NCBI GenBank assembly: GCA_930367215.1
Contig: OV884058.1
Coordinates: 168,064,478-168,128,477 of the forward strand
DNA length: 64,000 nt
Reading direction: 5' to 3'
Source of the DNA: Pollenia angustigena
Taxonomy: Eukaryota > Arthropoda > Insecta > Diptera > Polleniidae
The position numbers and the translations under genes are program-made. Positions 23,816 to 33,837 of this stretch are shown piece by piece (positions within the stretch are counted from its first letter, which is position 1; the number at the start of each line of letters is the position of its first letter). The notes below the pieces were generated by a model, which saw only the letters and a list, made by a program, of their open reading frames with translations, did not search any database and had not been told where the DNA came from.

Positions 23816-24518
23816 CAAGTAACATGCATATTTAAGTTTTAATATCAAGTCTTCTTTATCTATTCAACTTATTTCTTTTCTTGGAGTTTATTCAAATAAA
23901 TTATTTCAAATATTATTTTTTCAACTAGTCAACAAAACTCATTTGAAATACATAATTTAACTGCTAAAAGTCATTTAGATAAAATCAAAAATATAAACTG
24001 GAACAGAAAGAAGATAAATTCTCAAATGACTTTGGAAAAAAATCATTTGTATGTAGAAAAAACTTACTCTTCCCCTTCCTTTTATGTCATTTGCAGTTTG
24101 CAGTTTATTAAATAAATTAAATTCGTTTTTGAATCCCAAGAAAAACTTTGATAAATTCGTTTATATTTGTCTTTTAACGCAAATACAAACTCGAGAAAAC
24201 CGATGCACAGTGGAGGATTTAAAAAAGAAAATCAAAACAAAATAAAATATGAACCCTAAGAAATATTAAAGCATGAAAGTGTTCGTAATTTCGATTACTT
24301 TAAATATCCATCACGAGTGGTAACAATTAAAAATTATGATACAAATTTTGAAATCATTCTCGATTTCTTATGCACTCACGAAGACTTTCCCAAGAAACTG
24401 TGGAATGGATTAAAATGTTTTTACATAATTGTAAAATGTTTAAGAATTTTGAGTTAAAAAGATTTTAGAATATTGTACAAAACTAATTAAGAGTTTATTA
24501 AAAAAATACTTCGTTTAA
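23816..24518. other. Non-coding, AT-rich
   Basis: No gene or clear repeat recognised. Confidence 0.4.
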
Positions 24519-24763
24519 TAGGGGGCATTTCCACGATGTCCTTTCAGACATGTCTGTTTTCTTCATTCTCTTTTGAACATGCTTCCCAAACATGTCCATA
24601 TTTATGTCTTATCGTCTAATCTACTTTATATTAATTTACATGGAAACTCGTATTAACAAACATGAAAACCCGTTTCGTGTCTGTTTGGTAACCACTCTTT
24701 CTTTTCTAACCCGATTGAGTGTTTGTTAGACTGTGTGAAAAGACATCGTGTAAAATTGGCCTA
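24519..24763. mobile_element. 245-bp MITE with ACGATGTC inverted ends
   Basis: TAGGGGGCATTTCC then ACGATGTC faces TAGGCCAATTTTAC then ACGATGTC in inverted form, continuing CTTTCA/TTTTCA. Moderate match (about 15 of 22). No ORF. Confidence 0.45.
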
Positions 24764-25797
24764 AGACTTTGAAAGCGTTACGTGTGCGAATTAAGAAAAA
24801 AAAAATTGTTTAATGGTCATGCGCGAGAATTTCAAAATTCCTTTAGCACACGAGTTTTGTCTATTTAATAAGGGAACATAAAGAGCAAAGGCCGTTAACA
24901 AATTATCTCCACTTTACTCGATCATAAGCAAGGCTCTTTGCTTAATTTAAAGGCGCATTACGAGATTAACATTTCTTTCTCATCATTCGTCACCATGGTT
25001 CAGGTCTTGTGATTTTATCAGTTGGCCATCTAAAGATATGACTTATACAAATTCTTTTGCTCCTGCAAATTTCGGATTCAATTAAACTGCAGATAGCCAT
25101 CATTAGTAATGGCTCATTGGTCCAAAAAATGCTCAGAATTTGTCTAAGGCACTTTTTTAGAAGGCATGTTATTTCCCTTGTGCAGATCTTGATGCTTCAG
25201 CCATACAGCAGTTTCGATTTGACACAACAGTTAAAGATTTTAAGCTTTGTGGTGGTGGTGATATTGTAAAAAATTAGATCGTTGATATTTTCGTTATTGT
25301 TCATTTAGCAAAAATTTATAAATTTCAGCCACTAAATGTTCAAATTTTAGGACATTCGAGGCACCAATTAATTAACGGAGTAGGGTACTTAATGAATACT
25401 TTTAAGACGGATTGCGCCGTATTTTAAGCAAAATTTAATAAAAATTCAAACAATAGAATTCAACGATATATTCGAGTTTTTTTTTTAATTAATTTTGATT
25501 TATAAAGCTTGGACGTGTCTTGATGTAATGGATACAGGTGAAAGATTTTTGGCCAGACCGATATATCAAGACCGAGACTGTTCAATAACATAAATCATTA
25601 CAACTGGAGAGTGAAAAAAGGGCATCAAAATTTGAGAGTCAAAAAATTAGTTGAAAATTTCTGAGCCCTGTTTCTCAAAAGAATTTTTACTACCGATAAA
25701 AAAGTTTTCATTATTTTTACATAAAAAGTTTTTCAATAACAAAAATGGGAGATTCACAAGGTCACAAGTCACAAGTCTTAGAATAATTACAATAAAT
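24764..25797. other. Non-coding
   Basis: No supported gene. A 70-codon open frame at 25057 has no recognisable domain. A short GTCACAA tandem duplication is at 25761-25777. Confidence 0.35.
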
Positions 25798-26049
25798 ATA
25801 TCGACCCCTTTGCGCGAAATTATCGTATGTTACAAAAACCAAATTTTATAGGAGAGACATTTTTCTACTCTTCTCTGCTATCACTTGCAATATGAAAATG
25901 GAAATATACATTCAATTTTTGGAGCAACGAAGTGGAATTCGCCTACAATATTTTGTTAGGTGACGTCTCTTTGAATGTAGAACAAGATTGCATCAAAAAC
26001 TCAATTTAAAAAAATTGGCACATACGATAATTTCGCGCAAAGTCGATAT
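25798..26049. mobile_element. 252-bp MITE, ATATCGAC ends
   Basis: ATATCGACCCCTTTGCGCG, AAATTATCGTATGT faces its inverse (ACATACGATAATTT, CGCGCAAAGTCGATAT) with a short indel. No coding sequence. Confidence 0.65.
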
Positions 26050-26142
26050 GTATATGGCTACTGTGGGCAACCGCTTATAGTTTAGATTTTTACTGTACAG
26101 TTATGACGAATCGATAAACACAGCATTAATATTTTTATTTTG

Positions 26143-26782
26143 ATTAAATTATTTTTGTGAAGAAAGGAATTTTTACAACATGAAAATTAATTAAAATTGT
26201 TATTGACAATCTTTCATTCTTGACGTGGCTCGGGCTCGAACCCTGGCCGGCAGGTTACCATGACATGTTTCGATCGCAACCACTCGATCTCCTCAGATGG
26301 ATTTGCCGTCTTACACTCGCAGCCATCGACGACTGCTGACGTCACTAGTCAAACATCAATCCTTAAACCAAATTGTATTTTAACATTTGGTAGATCGAAA
26401 TTTGCTTTCCTGAATGATTATCCATTTTTAATTGATTTTACATGTTTTTTCCTTTACTTCTGTTTTTTTTTTTTTTTTTTCTTGTAAAATCAATTAAAAA
26501 TGGATAATCATTCAGGAAAGCAAATTTCGATCTACCAAATGTTAAAATACAATTTGGTTTAAGGATTGATGTTTGACTAGTGACGTCAGCAGTCGTCGAT
26601 GGCTGCGAGTGTAAGACGGCAAATCCATCTGAGGAGATCGAGTGGTTGCGATCGAAACATGTCATGGTAACCTGCCGGCCAGGGTTCGAGCCCGAGCCAC
26701 GTCAAGAATGAAAGATTGTCAATAACAATTTTAATTAATTTTCATGTTGTAAAAATTCCTTTCTTCACAAAAATAATTTAAT
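26143..26782. repeat. Near-perfect palindrome, 299-bp arms and 42-bp spacer, with tRNA-like box
   Basis: Arms 26143-26441 and 26484-26782 are reverse complements throughout, apparently without a gap since both have equal length about one centre. The spacer contains a T-run. Each arm has GGTTCGAGCCC, one base off the RNA polymerase III B box, and GATCGAGTGG about 50 bp before it, a weak A box, so the arms may descend from a tRNA-derived SINE. Mirror ORFs of about 60 codons on both strands are a by-product of the symmetry. Confidence 0.85.
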
Positions 26783-27098
26783 AAAAATTAAATTTCATGA
26801 ACTTAAGCCTAATTAAAAATATTAAAAATTTGGATTAAAAACCATAAATAGTTCAACAAAATAACCACAATACTAATTATTTTTATTTTGTTTGAAACAC
26901 AACAGTATTTTTTTAAACAATTGTAAAATTTTAATTAGGACATTATGACAATATGACTTAATAGCACACCTTGTGAATCCCCCAAAAATAATTATTTTTC
27001 TAAAATTTAAGAATAATATCTTTGCAGAAATAGTTCAAATTAATTGAATTCAAAAGGAAATAATCTCGTACCTTGCAGCTGAATAGTGTCGATATGCC
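26783..27098. other. Non-coding
   Basis: AT-rich; nothing recognised. Confidence 0.4.
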
Positions 27099-27733
27099 TT
27101 ATGATAGGAGCACAATTAGGTCGTACGTCGTAAGAACGTAGGACGTAACGCTAAAAACACGCTCTATTTTCCACGATTCCGCCGTATGTTTTCCTTTGAA
27201 AATAATATTATTGAAATTGAGTGGCTTAAAGCACAAGGGGTTCAAGGGACTTATTTTAAATAATGAGACAAAAGCAGTTGATTCGCTAGTGCTCCAAGCG
27301 AAGCCGGTATTGTAATGTCAAGTGCTTGAATTGTTCACGATATCTAGCGTCCGGATAAAAATCCTACATTCCCCTCTTGTGCTTTGAACAACTTCTCCGA
27401 ACTATACCTATAATTCCATATGTAAACTCAATTTTAGAAAAAGGCACTTAAACCCCTTGTACTTTAAGCCCCTCAATTGTTGTTTGTTTTTTCTTCTTTT
27501 TTTTTATTTATTTTCAAATGTTAAATTTTAATACACAAAAATTATTTCAAAAATACGGCCGTAATCGGCGTATGAAATAGAATAAGATCTATGTCAAGTT
27601 ACGACGAAAATACACTTTTACGTTAGCGCCAACTTTTTTGTGCTTTGTATTGAATATAGCATGTTTTTATTTGACAACGTATTTACGTCATACGCAACTA
27701 CGTTAATACGGTGCAATTGTGTTCCTATAATAA
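27099..27733. mobile_element. MITE with ATAGGAnCACAATT ends
   Basis: TTATGATAGGAGCACAATT at the left, inverse of AATTGTGTTCCTATAATAA at the right. Interior repeats of ACGTAnGACGTA-type motifs near both ends. Contains the nested element at 27217. Confidence 0.6.
27217..27476. mobile_element. 260-bp nested MITE, GAGnGGCTTAAAG ends
   Basis: TTGAGTGGCTTAAAGCACAA, GGGGTT faces inverted TTGAGGGGCTTAAAGTACAA, GGGGTT. AATT on both sides may be the duplicated target. Confidence 0.65.
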
Positions 27734-28040
27734 CTTTCTAGTTTTTGTTGGAAAAGAGCTCATGTTCTTTTTTTGTTTTAATTATTGGCAGAAAAAGTTT
27801 GTAAATTTTTAATTTTCTCTGTCGTTGCAAGTTTCTGCTAGTAAAGCTAATGAAGATCTTATAAGCTGATAGCTTTGAGTAACTTAAGCTGCGTAACTTT
27901 ATTTCTTTGCGTTAACGGAGGCATTTGTAATGGGACAAAGCATAAAGGGAAACGTGTATATAAACTTAGGAAAAAGTGAAAAGGATCATATGTAACCCGA
28001 CCTTTATTTATTTTTTATTTATCTATTAACCTGTTGTCAG

Positions 28041-28174
28041 CTTCGATGTTTTGCCAAGTAGTTTTCGAAAATATCTTCAAAGAACACGGCTTAGACAAAC
28101 AAATGGCTAAAACAGCAGCACAAGACATGCAAAAATTGCGCAACATTTGCGAAAACCTGTACACTGAAAGGTAG
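28041..28174 (+). CDS. Orphan exon-like ORF, 42 residues to stop
   Basis: A pyrimidine-rich stretch and CTGTTGTCAG acceptor (28031-28040) precede an open frame that reads MFCQVVFENIFKEHG (from 28046), continues with DKQMAKTAAQDMQKLRN and ends LYTER before TAG at 28172. Composition is unusually protein-like (balanced charge, few Phe/Ile/Lys-only runs) for this window. I do not recognise the family. It could be the last exon of a host gene or cargo of a decayed element. A 26-bp block overlapping its end recurs at 29722-29747. No partner exon was found. Confidence 0.3.
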
Positions 28175-28239
28175 AAGAGGTCCGGAATGGTTATTTATTA
28201 ATAGTTAAAAATATAATTACAAACTATATTCTAATTTAA

Positions 28240-28295
28240 TAACTCGACCAATAGTGACTTACTACCAACTAGTCTATCGCGGCACCCATTTTATG
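28240..28295 (-). repeat. SINE head fragment (tRNA-like A box)
   Basis: On the minus strand GCGATAGACTAGTTGGTAGT matches the head of the SINE at 58570-58706 (A box TAGnCTAGTTGG). The downstream B box is decayed. Confidence 0.45.
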
Positions 28296-28499
28296 TATAT
28301 TATTTATATATATGTATTTATGTATGTATATAAAAATGAAAAATGGTTGTATGTTTGTTTGTTTGTTTGTTTGTATGTTGGCTTATAGACTCTTCAACTA
28401 CTGAACCGATTTTCCTGACATTTTTACAGAAGCATCACGTGGGTCCTAAAAATAAAATAGGCTACTTATTTTTTCGACAGGGGCAGGGGAATTGGTACC

Positions 28500-29200
28500 C
28501 CCCCTTGGATGCCAATATTAAATATCGCATATCTTAAGAGCCGCTTCAGGCATTTTGTTGAACTTTTGGTAGTAGTGTCTTCTGGTCCCCAAAATTGAAA
28601 TAAAGTAGCAGCGTGGGAAGTGATTTCCCCCATAGGACGCCAATGTTTAATATCGCATATCTTAAGAACTGTTTTAGTGAGAATGTTCAAACTTTGTAGA
28701 AGTCACTCTTATGGTATACTACACTTTTGAAAATAAAAACAAAGCGGGTACGCGCAGGGGGGGGGGAACACCTCCCATAGGATCCATATATAAAATATCG
28801 CTCAACTGAAGAACAATTAAAGGGATAGTCTTCAAACGTGGTTAAAGCTACTATTATGGTAAACTATAAATTTCAATATAGAAATGGGCAGGGTAGCCAG
28901 TGGAGGAGCAGTACCCCTCATAGATAGAAATATTAATAAGAGCCGCTGCAAGCAATTTGTTGAACTTTTGGTAGCAGGATCTTATGAGCCCCAAAAGTGA
29001 AATAAAATAGCAGCGGGGAAAGTGTTACCCCCCATAGGATGCCAGTGTTTAATATCGGATATCTTAAAAACTGTTATAGTGAGAAAGTTCAAACTTTGTA
29101 GAAGTCACTGTTATGGTATTCTTCACTTTTGAAAATAAAAATAAAGCGGGTAGGCGCAGGGGGGAAATACCTTTCATAGGATGCATATATTAAATATCTC
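28500..29200. repeat. Tandem repeat, period about 400 bp
   Basis: GAGCCGCTTCAGGCATTTTG at about 28538 recurs at about 28940, and the following 260 bp (TTGTTGAACTTTTGGTAG, AGAAGTCACTnTTATGGTAT, CGGGTAnGCGCAGGGG) repeats in order. Within a unit, TTTAATATCGCATATCTTAA is itself duplicated. Ends at about 29222 with AGCGAAGCGCACCGGGTT, a motif common at ends of dispersed fly repeats. A (TTTG)n tract lies upstream at 28352. Confidence 0.75.
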
Positions 29201-29310
29201 TCAGCCGATAAAGTGGTTAAAGCAGTGTAGCGAAGCGCACCGGGTTAAATTATTAAACATGTTTGAGTTCGGCTTTAGACTTGTAAAAAATATAAATGGT
29301 TTAATTGGCT

Positions 29311-29352
29311 AACCCGATAGGCTAGTTGGTAGTGAGCCAGTCTAATGCTAAT
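29311..29352 (+). repeat. SINE head (5' part of a split copy)
   Basis: CCCGATAGGCTAGTTGGTAG then TGAGCCAGTCTAATGC, with A box TAGGCTAGTTGG. Its B box is missing here but a matching B-box part occurs at 30212-30250, so the copy may be split by about 850 bp of inserted DNA. Confidence 0.5.
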
Positions 29353-30211
29353 TTCACACTTGGGTTTTACCTGTTTAAGCATTTCGAACGTGAATAAGCT
29401 CTTTGCACACCAAAATCGATATGATTATCCATATATATAAGTAATTTGCTAATCACTTCAAATTGGCATGATTAAAACCAAATCATTTCATTAATCACAT
29501 AGAATCCTCTGAACATACCTCAAAGTGGGTATGATGTAGAATCAGCGAAAATAAACGTTCCTATCACTTGTACAACTTAGACCCCTTTCACACTCGGCAA
29601 GCTACTTGCGCAAGTCTCTTGTGCAACTCTTGGTTTGTAGACGTCAGCGGTAAGGTCCGGGTAGGGAAACAAATTTTGTACAGACTTTGTTGTTCTCAGC
29701 AAGTAACTGGCGTAGCTAACAGAAAGGTAGAAGAGGTCCGGAATGGTCTAAGTTGTTCAAGTGTACCACGATTTCTTAATGTTTTTATTTCGTCCTTCAA
29801 TAGTCCCTCACTTTTCACAATTTCATCATCATGATCGAAGATAACACTATAAAAGTATTTTTTCTTATCGATTTTAATACTTTTAAGAAATGCATTTTTT
29901 TTTGTGTTTTATTTATTAATGAATTGTCATCTTAACCCTAGGATTACTGTCTTGGTCTGGCCAGACCAAATTTTTGTTTCACTTGCAATATCTTTCAAGC
30001 AGGAAAAAATATTAAAACAACAGAAACGTGAATTCTATAAATGATATGTTCTGAATCGAATGAATCAAGTTTGAAACAAATCAGAAAACTACAGCCCATT
30101 ACGCGCTTAGTTTAATTGAACTACAAAAACCAAACGCAAAACTCGTTTGATTAACTTAATTAACAATATGCTAAAACGCGTTTTAAAACATAAATGAAAA
30201 CATAGCATAGC
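29353..30211. other. Non-coding, probable insertion in a SINE
   Basis: No supported gene. Holds the second copy of the 26-bp block (29722-29747) and TTTCACACTTGG / TTTCACACTCGGCAAG phrases that may be ends of an undelimited MITE. Confidence 0.3.
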
Positions 30212-30260
30212 CATGCAAGGGTTGTGGTTCGATTCCCGCCAGAGAATCTGGTCTGTTCCA
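30212..30260 (+). repeat. SINE B-box part (3' part of a split copy)
   Basis: GGTTCGATTCCCGCCAGAGA includes a perfect polymerase III B box (GGTTCGATTCC at 30226-30236) and matches the body of the SINE at 58570-58706. Confidence 0.5.
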
Positions 30261-30641
30261 CTACAACGGGGCTGATGGTCTAAGTTTCTATTGGTATGTA
30301 GTTATTTCAATGAAATAACGCTCAGGAAATAACCCCCAATGAAATAAACCAAACCAAAATAGGAAATAACACCCAAAAGTAGTGAATGAAACAACATCGA
30401 AAAATAAATGAAATAAACCCCAAAAAGAAAACGAAACAACCCCCAATATTTGGAAGTTATTTCATATGAAATAACACCCAATGGTGAAAATGAAATTACC
30501 CCCATTGAAATAACCCCCAATGAAATAAACCCCATCAGCAACAAAAATGAAATTATGCCCAAAATTCATAAAAGAGTCAGTTTCACCAAGGATTTCATGA
30601 AGTCAATATGGACCAACAGCAAAGTCGCAAAATTATTGAAA

Positions 30642-30944
30642 TCATTCGTGTGGAGGTCCGCAGGCGTCTTCTTCATAATAAGGATGTATTCGGTTCAAAA
30701 ATATTTCTGCAGTTATTTTACCGGCACGTAGATCCTTGTAGCCCTGCTCTATTTTTGCATTGCGGAAGACAATTTGCCTTTTACGTTTGGCCTTTACACA
30801 ACTACCTCCACTGTTTAAATATAATTGTTTTTTACTTAAAGAATATAGAAAATTGCTATTTCTTTGTTTTCCACCAACAATTTCGAATTCCATTTTTTTA
30901 AATATTGACATGAGATGATGAAAAGCGTTTGAACATCGATGCAC
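30642..30944 (-). pseudogene. Protein-like fragment carried in FB3, weak FLYWCH resemblance
   Basis: A 100-codon frame on the minus strand. The first part (MEFEIVGGKQRNSNFLYS then KKQLYLNSGG) resembles the start of FLYWCH zinc-finger modules (F/L-V-rich strand, basic loop, then G-Y-x-Y), but the diagnostic W-x-C and distal His are absent. The second part (FRNAKIEQGYKDLRAGKI, then EIFLNRIHPYYEEDACG) is hydrophilic and protein-like but unknown to me. No start context or splice sites stand out, and the opposite strand is also open. It lies between the repeat-built arms of FB3, so it may be captured host sequence. Confidence 0.3.
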
Positions 30945-31076
30945 AACTGTAAATATGTTATGTTTTACAATAATTCAACTCAACATGCACGCCAGATTGT
31001 ACTCATATGTTGACACTGTTATTTCAAAAAAAAAAAGGAAAAAGATCAAACTAAGCAAATGAAATAAACCCCAAAT

Positions 31077-31079
<3 letters not shown>

Positions 31080-31123
<44 letters not shown>

Positions 31124-32505
31124 ATGATTGAATCTTTCTTATCGAAATTTACAATATGTTTTCAAATCTTAATTCTACTTGTTGTTTATTAGTTGTTACC
31201 AATGTAACCACTAACTGCTGTATTCAAATTTTAAAAATGTCTTCTAGTTATGCTCAAAGTATCGGTTCTTTTTTGCCTCTGGTGACCTTCGAACTGAAGC
31301 AGACCCCGAGCGAGGTAGTTAGGGTGGGCCATTAGTTTATCGATGTAGCTAATTGAATATTTTTTAATTTCCTCCTGGATAGTAGGGACGTTGAGATCTC
31401 TGTGGATAATATCATTACGCATATACCATGGGGCGCAGACAATTTGTCGTTATATTCTGACTGTCTTCTTTGAAGCTTTTGGATGTTAGATGCGCATGTA
31501 GTACCCCATAATTGGATGCCATATGTCCATATTGGTTTTATGATGGACTTGTATAAGATAATTTTGTTGTCTAAAGACAAGTTTGAGTTTCGACCGAGAA
31601 ACCAATGTAGTTGAGCTGCTTTAAGTTTCATAGCCGTTATTTTCGCTTCAATATGACGAGACCAGGTCAAGCGTCTATCCATATGAATTCCCAAGTACTT
31701 AACATGGTTTTCTACCGGAACAGTGATGTTATTTATTTTTACAGCTGGGCACGTTTGTCTTCTGAGCGTGAAAGTTAAGTAAGCACATTTAGCCGGGTTA
31801 ACCCTCATTCTCCATTTTTCTAGCCAGGCCTCTAGTTCATTGATGTGGGACTGCAGATTTTGCGATGCGACTTTTGGGTCATGGTTAACGCTAATAAATG
31901 CTGTGTCGTCTGCAAATGTAGAGGTATGCGTGCTCAGGTTTGTTGGCATATCCGCTGTGTATATTATATATAGAAGCGGTCCTAAAATGCTGCCTTGGGG
32001 GACACCAGCAGTAATTTTCTTGAGGGGGGAGTATTTATCTTGCGACCTTACTATGAATGTTCTGCCTGGTAGATAGCTATCCAGAAGCTTGTGAGTGTTT
32101 TGAGGAAGCATTTGTGTTATTTTGATGAGTAGCCGATCATGCCAAACTTTGTCAAATGCTTGGGAAATGTCTATAAACAGGGCTGAGCAGTATTGCTTTT
32201 TCTCAAACGCCGATCTAATAAGGGTGACAATTCTATGCACTTGTTCTATTGTACCATGTTTCGCTCTGAATCCGAACTGGTGATCCGGGATGATTTCGTG
32301 TTCATTTAGATGAGCAGTTATACTTAAAACGAATATTTTTTCGAAATGCTTCGATAGGATTGATAATACGCTTATCGGTCTGTACGACGCAACCTGGCTA
32401 TCATCTTTTCCTGGCTTGGGAATCATTATAATCATTATAATAATCATAATCATTAACATTATAGACCTCTAATCATTATAGACCTCTAATCATTATAGAC
32501 CTCTT
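31080..32505 (-). mobile_element. 5'-truncated Jockey-type non-LTR retrotransposon
   Basis: Minus-strand insertion ending in a poly(A) tract (T-run 31080-31108). The sequence CCAAATAAA occurs immediately outside both ends (31071-31079 and 32506-32514) and is a likely target duplication, although the host repeat unit is similar and chance cannot be excluded. The 5' end is truncated within the RT region and carries a 17-bp tandem repeat. Confidence 0.8.
31231..32440 (-). pseudogene. Jockey-type reverse transcriptase, 5'-truncated and frameshifted
   Basis: LINE reverse transcriptase read on the minus strand. Begins at IPKPGKDD (RT block 1) and runs SYRPISVLSILSKHFEKI, QFGFRAKHGT, motif A FIDISQAFDKVWHDRL, motif B GVPQGSILGPLLY and the catalytic box STFADDTAF, then LEKWRMRVNPAKC and YLGIHMDRRLTW, so all RT catalytic motifs are intact. 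Near 31430-31400 the frame shifts from the long frame (32459-31332) into a second one (31422-31231) carrying the C-terminal tail (NDIIHRDLNVPTIQEEI). The first dozen residues upstream of IPKPG are low-complexity Met/Ile from the junction, not real protein. No endonuclease or ORF1. Confidence 0.88.
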
Positions 32506-32506
32506 C
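32458..32506. repeat. 17-bp tandem repeat at the retrotransposon 5' junction
   Basis: CATTATAGACCTCTAAT three times (last copy partial). Directly adjoins TAATCATTATAATCATTATA-type filler that mimics the first RT codons. Confidence 0.85.
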
Positions 32507-32925
32507 CAAATAAAATGAAATAATCCCCAAAAACAAACAGCTTTAATAATGAAATAACCCCCGAATAAAAAATGAAATAACACCCAAATTAAACACGCTA
32601 TGAAACAAGCCCCAAATTTTAAAAATTTGTTGGGTGTTATTTCATTGGAGATTATTTCATAATTTGAAAACCCCAAATGAGGAATGAAATAATTCCCAAA
32701 AAAAAATGAAAAAACGGCCCAAAAAAATTGGGAGTTATTTCATATGATATAACACCCAAAAACGTATGAAAAAAAATCGGGATATATACCATTTCTCGTT
32801 TGGGAGTTATTTCATTGAGGGCTTTTCGTGGAGCCGTTATTTCCTGGTTATAAGTTAGAATATAATTTGACATATACATATAAATAAATTATACAAATTA
32901 AATAAAACTTAAAAAAATTCACAAT

Positions 32926-33834
32926 AGGTCTGTCTGCGTACACATATTTTGCGCAAAATTTTGCAAAATCTGGCAAAATGTTGTCTGCGTACTCCAAATC
33001 TCTTGCAGCGAGAGAGCCGAAAAGAGAATTTTTTGACAGTTGAGAACTTGCAAAAGTGTTACTGGAGAAATTTCCGCTTGCAAGATTTTGCAAATAGTTT
33101 GAACAGCTGTTTGAATGAAATAGTTAATTAAAATTTAACAATGGCAGAGGTATGTAAGTAGTTAGAATTGTGTTGATTTTTAACGTTTATAATAAATTAT
33201 AATAAACAAAACATTTTACTTCATGCTAGAACCGTCCAAGTATACAGTGCGACCGTGGCATTAGTGGAGTGGAGATGGCAGAACCGATAGAACCAGCAGA
33301 ACTTTGTGGGACAAACTTTGCAATTGAGGAGGCGAGTATTTGGAATTGTGTTCCTGGCGAGCACTTCACATTCAAATTATTTTTCTCCGTTGTCAAGCTG
33401 TTGGAGGGCACTATATTGGGCATTTCATTCTTTTTTTTCCATTGTAAGCCGGCACTATGTTGGGCAATGTAAGCAAAAGAAGTTTTATACAAAACCCGAC
33501 AAATAAAACTAAAAACTAAGAAGAAATTGAATTTACCAAATTAATAACAGTGTAATAAACAAGATTTTTAATTTACAACACTTTTTAAGCTTCACTTTAA
33601 TTAATAATTTTTTAATTTACCTCGAGAATTCAATTTTGCGTACACATATGCTAAAATTCTTTTGCTTTTTTATTTCAATTGTTTACACACCGATCAGCTG
33701 TTTTCTTGCAAAATTTCACTGGATACTGTCTGCGTACTTTTTGAGATTTTTTCAGCCGATAGAGTAATATTGGTGTTACTCTCTCAAAAAAATTTACTGA
33801 GTATTTGCTACTGGAAAAGTACCCAGACAGACCT
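32926..33834. mobile_element. TIR element with AGGTCTGTCTGnGTAC ends carrying a small gene
   Basis: Ends AGGTCTGTCTGCGTAC and (inverted) AGGTCTGTCTGGGTAC. AAT borders both sides (32923-32925, 33835-33837), a possible 3-bp target duplication. Subterminal TTTTGCAAAAT/CTTGCAAG motifs occur near both ends. The 909-bp interior has no transposase but a spliced ORF (33141-33472). Confidence 0.7.
33141..33472 (+). CDS. Small two-exon ORF, 83 residues, unknown
   Basis: Exon 1 is ATGGCAGAG (33141-33149) in a good start context (AACAATGG), followed by donor GTATGTAAG. Exon 2 begins after TTCATGCTAG at 33230. Joining leaves an 81-codon frame open to TAA (33470-33472), running through the internal ATG at 33269: NRPSIQCDRGISGVEMAEP, then GTNFAIEEASIWNCVPGEHF, then a hydrophobic stretch with GTILGISFFFFH. 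The first half is hydrophilic and gene-like; the second may be intron or UTR read-through, since GTAAGC donors occur at its end. No family recognised. It lies wholly inside the TIR element, so capture of a host 5' end is one explanation. Confidence 0.4.
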
Positions 33835-33837
33835 AAT

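Larger units (their letters stand above)
30301..32846. mobile_element. Foldback-like element FB3, arms of GAAATAACnCCCAA units, split by a retrotransposon
   Basis: Both flanks consist of degenerate units of about 20 bp, core ATGAAATAACCCCCAA, forward and inverted (30301-30560 and 32510-32846), with CAGGAAATAAC near the left and GTTATTTCCTG at the right. Between them lie a protein-like fragment (30642-30944) and a Jockey-type insertion (31080-32505). The unit resembles that of FB1 (ATGAAAAATCGCCCAAAA). No target duplication resolved. Confidence 0.55.

Noticed and set aside
25057..25269. 70-codon ORF
   Set aside because: No recognisable domain, no splice sites, and a hydrophobic Val/Leu-rich end typical of random AT-rich frames.
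26260..26665. Two identical 75-codon ORFs on opposite strands
   Set aside because: Mirror images created by the palindrome, with no domain; counted as by-products.
26640..26720. tRNA gene near GGTTCGAGCCC
   Set aside because: The A box has three mismatches and no cloverleaf stems can be drawn around it; kept only as a tRNA-like relic.
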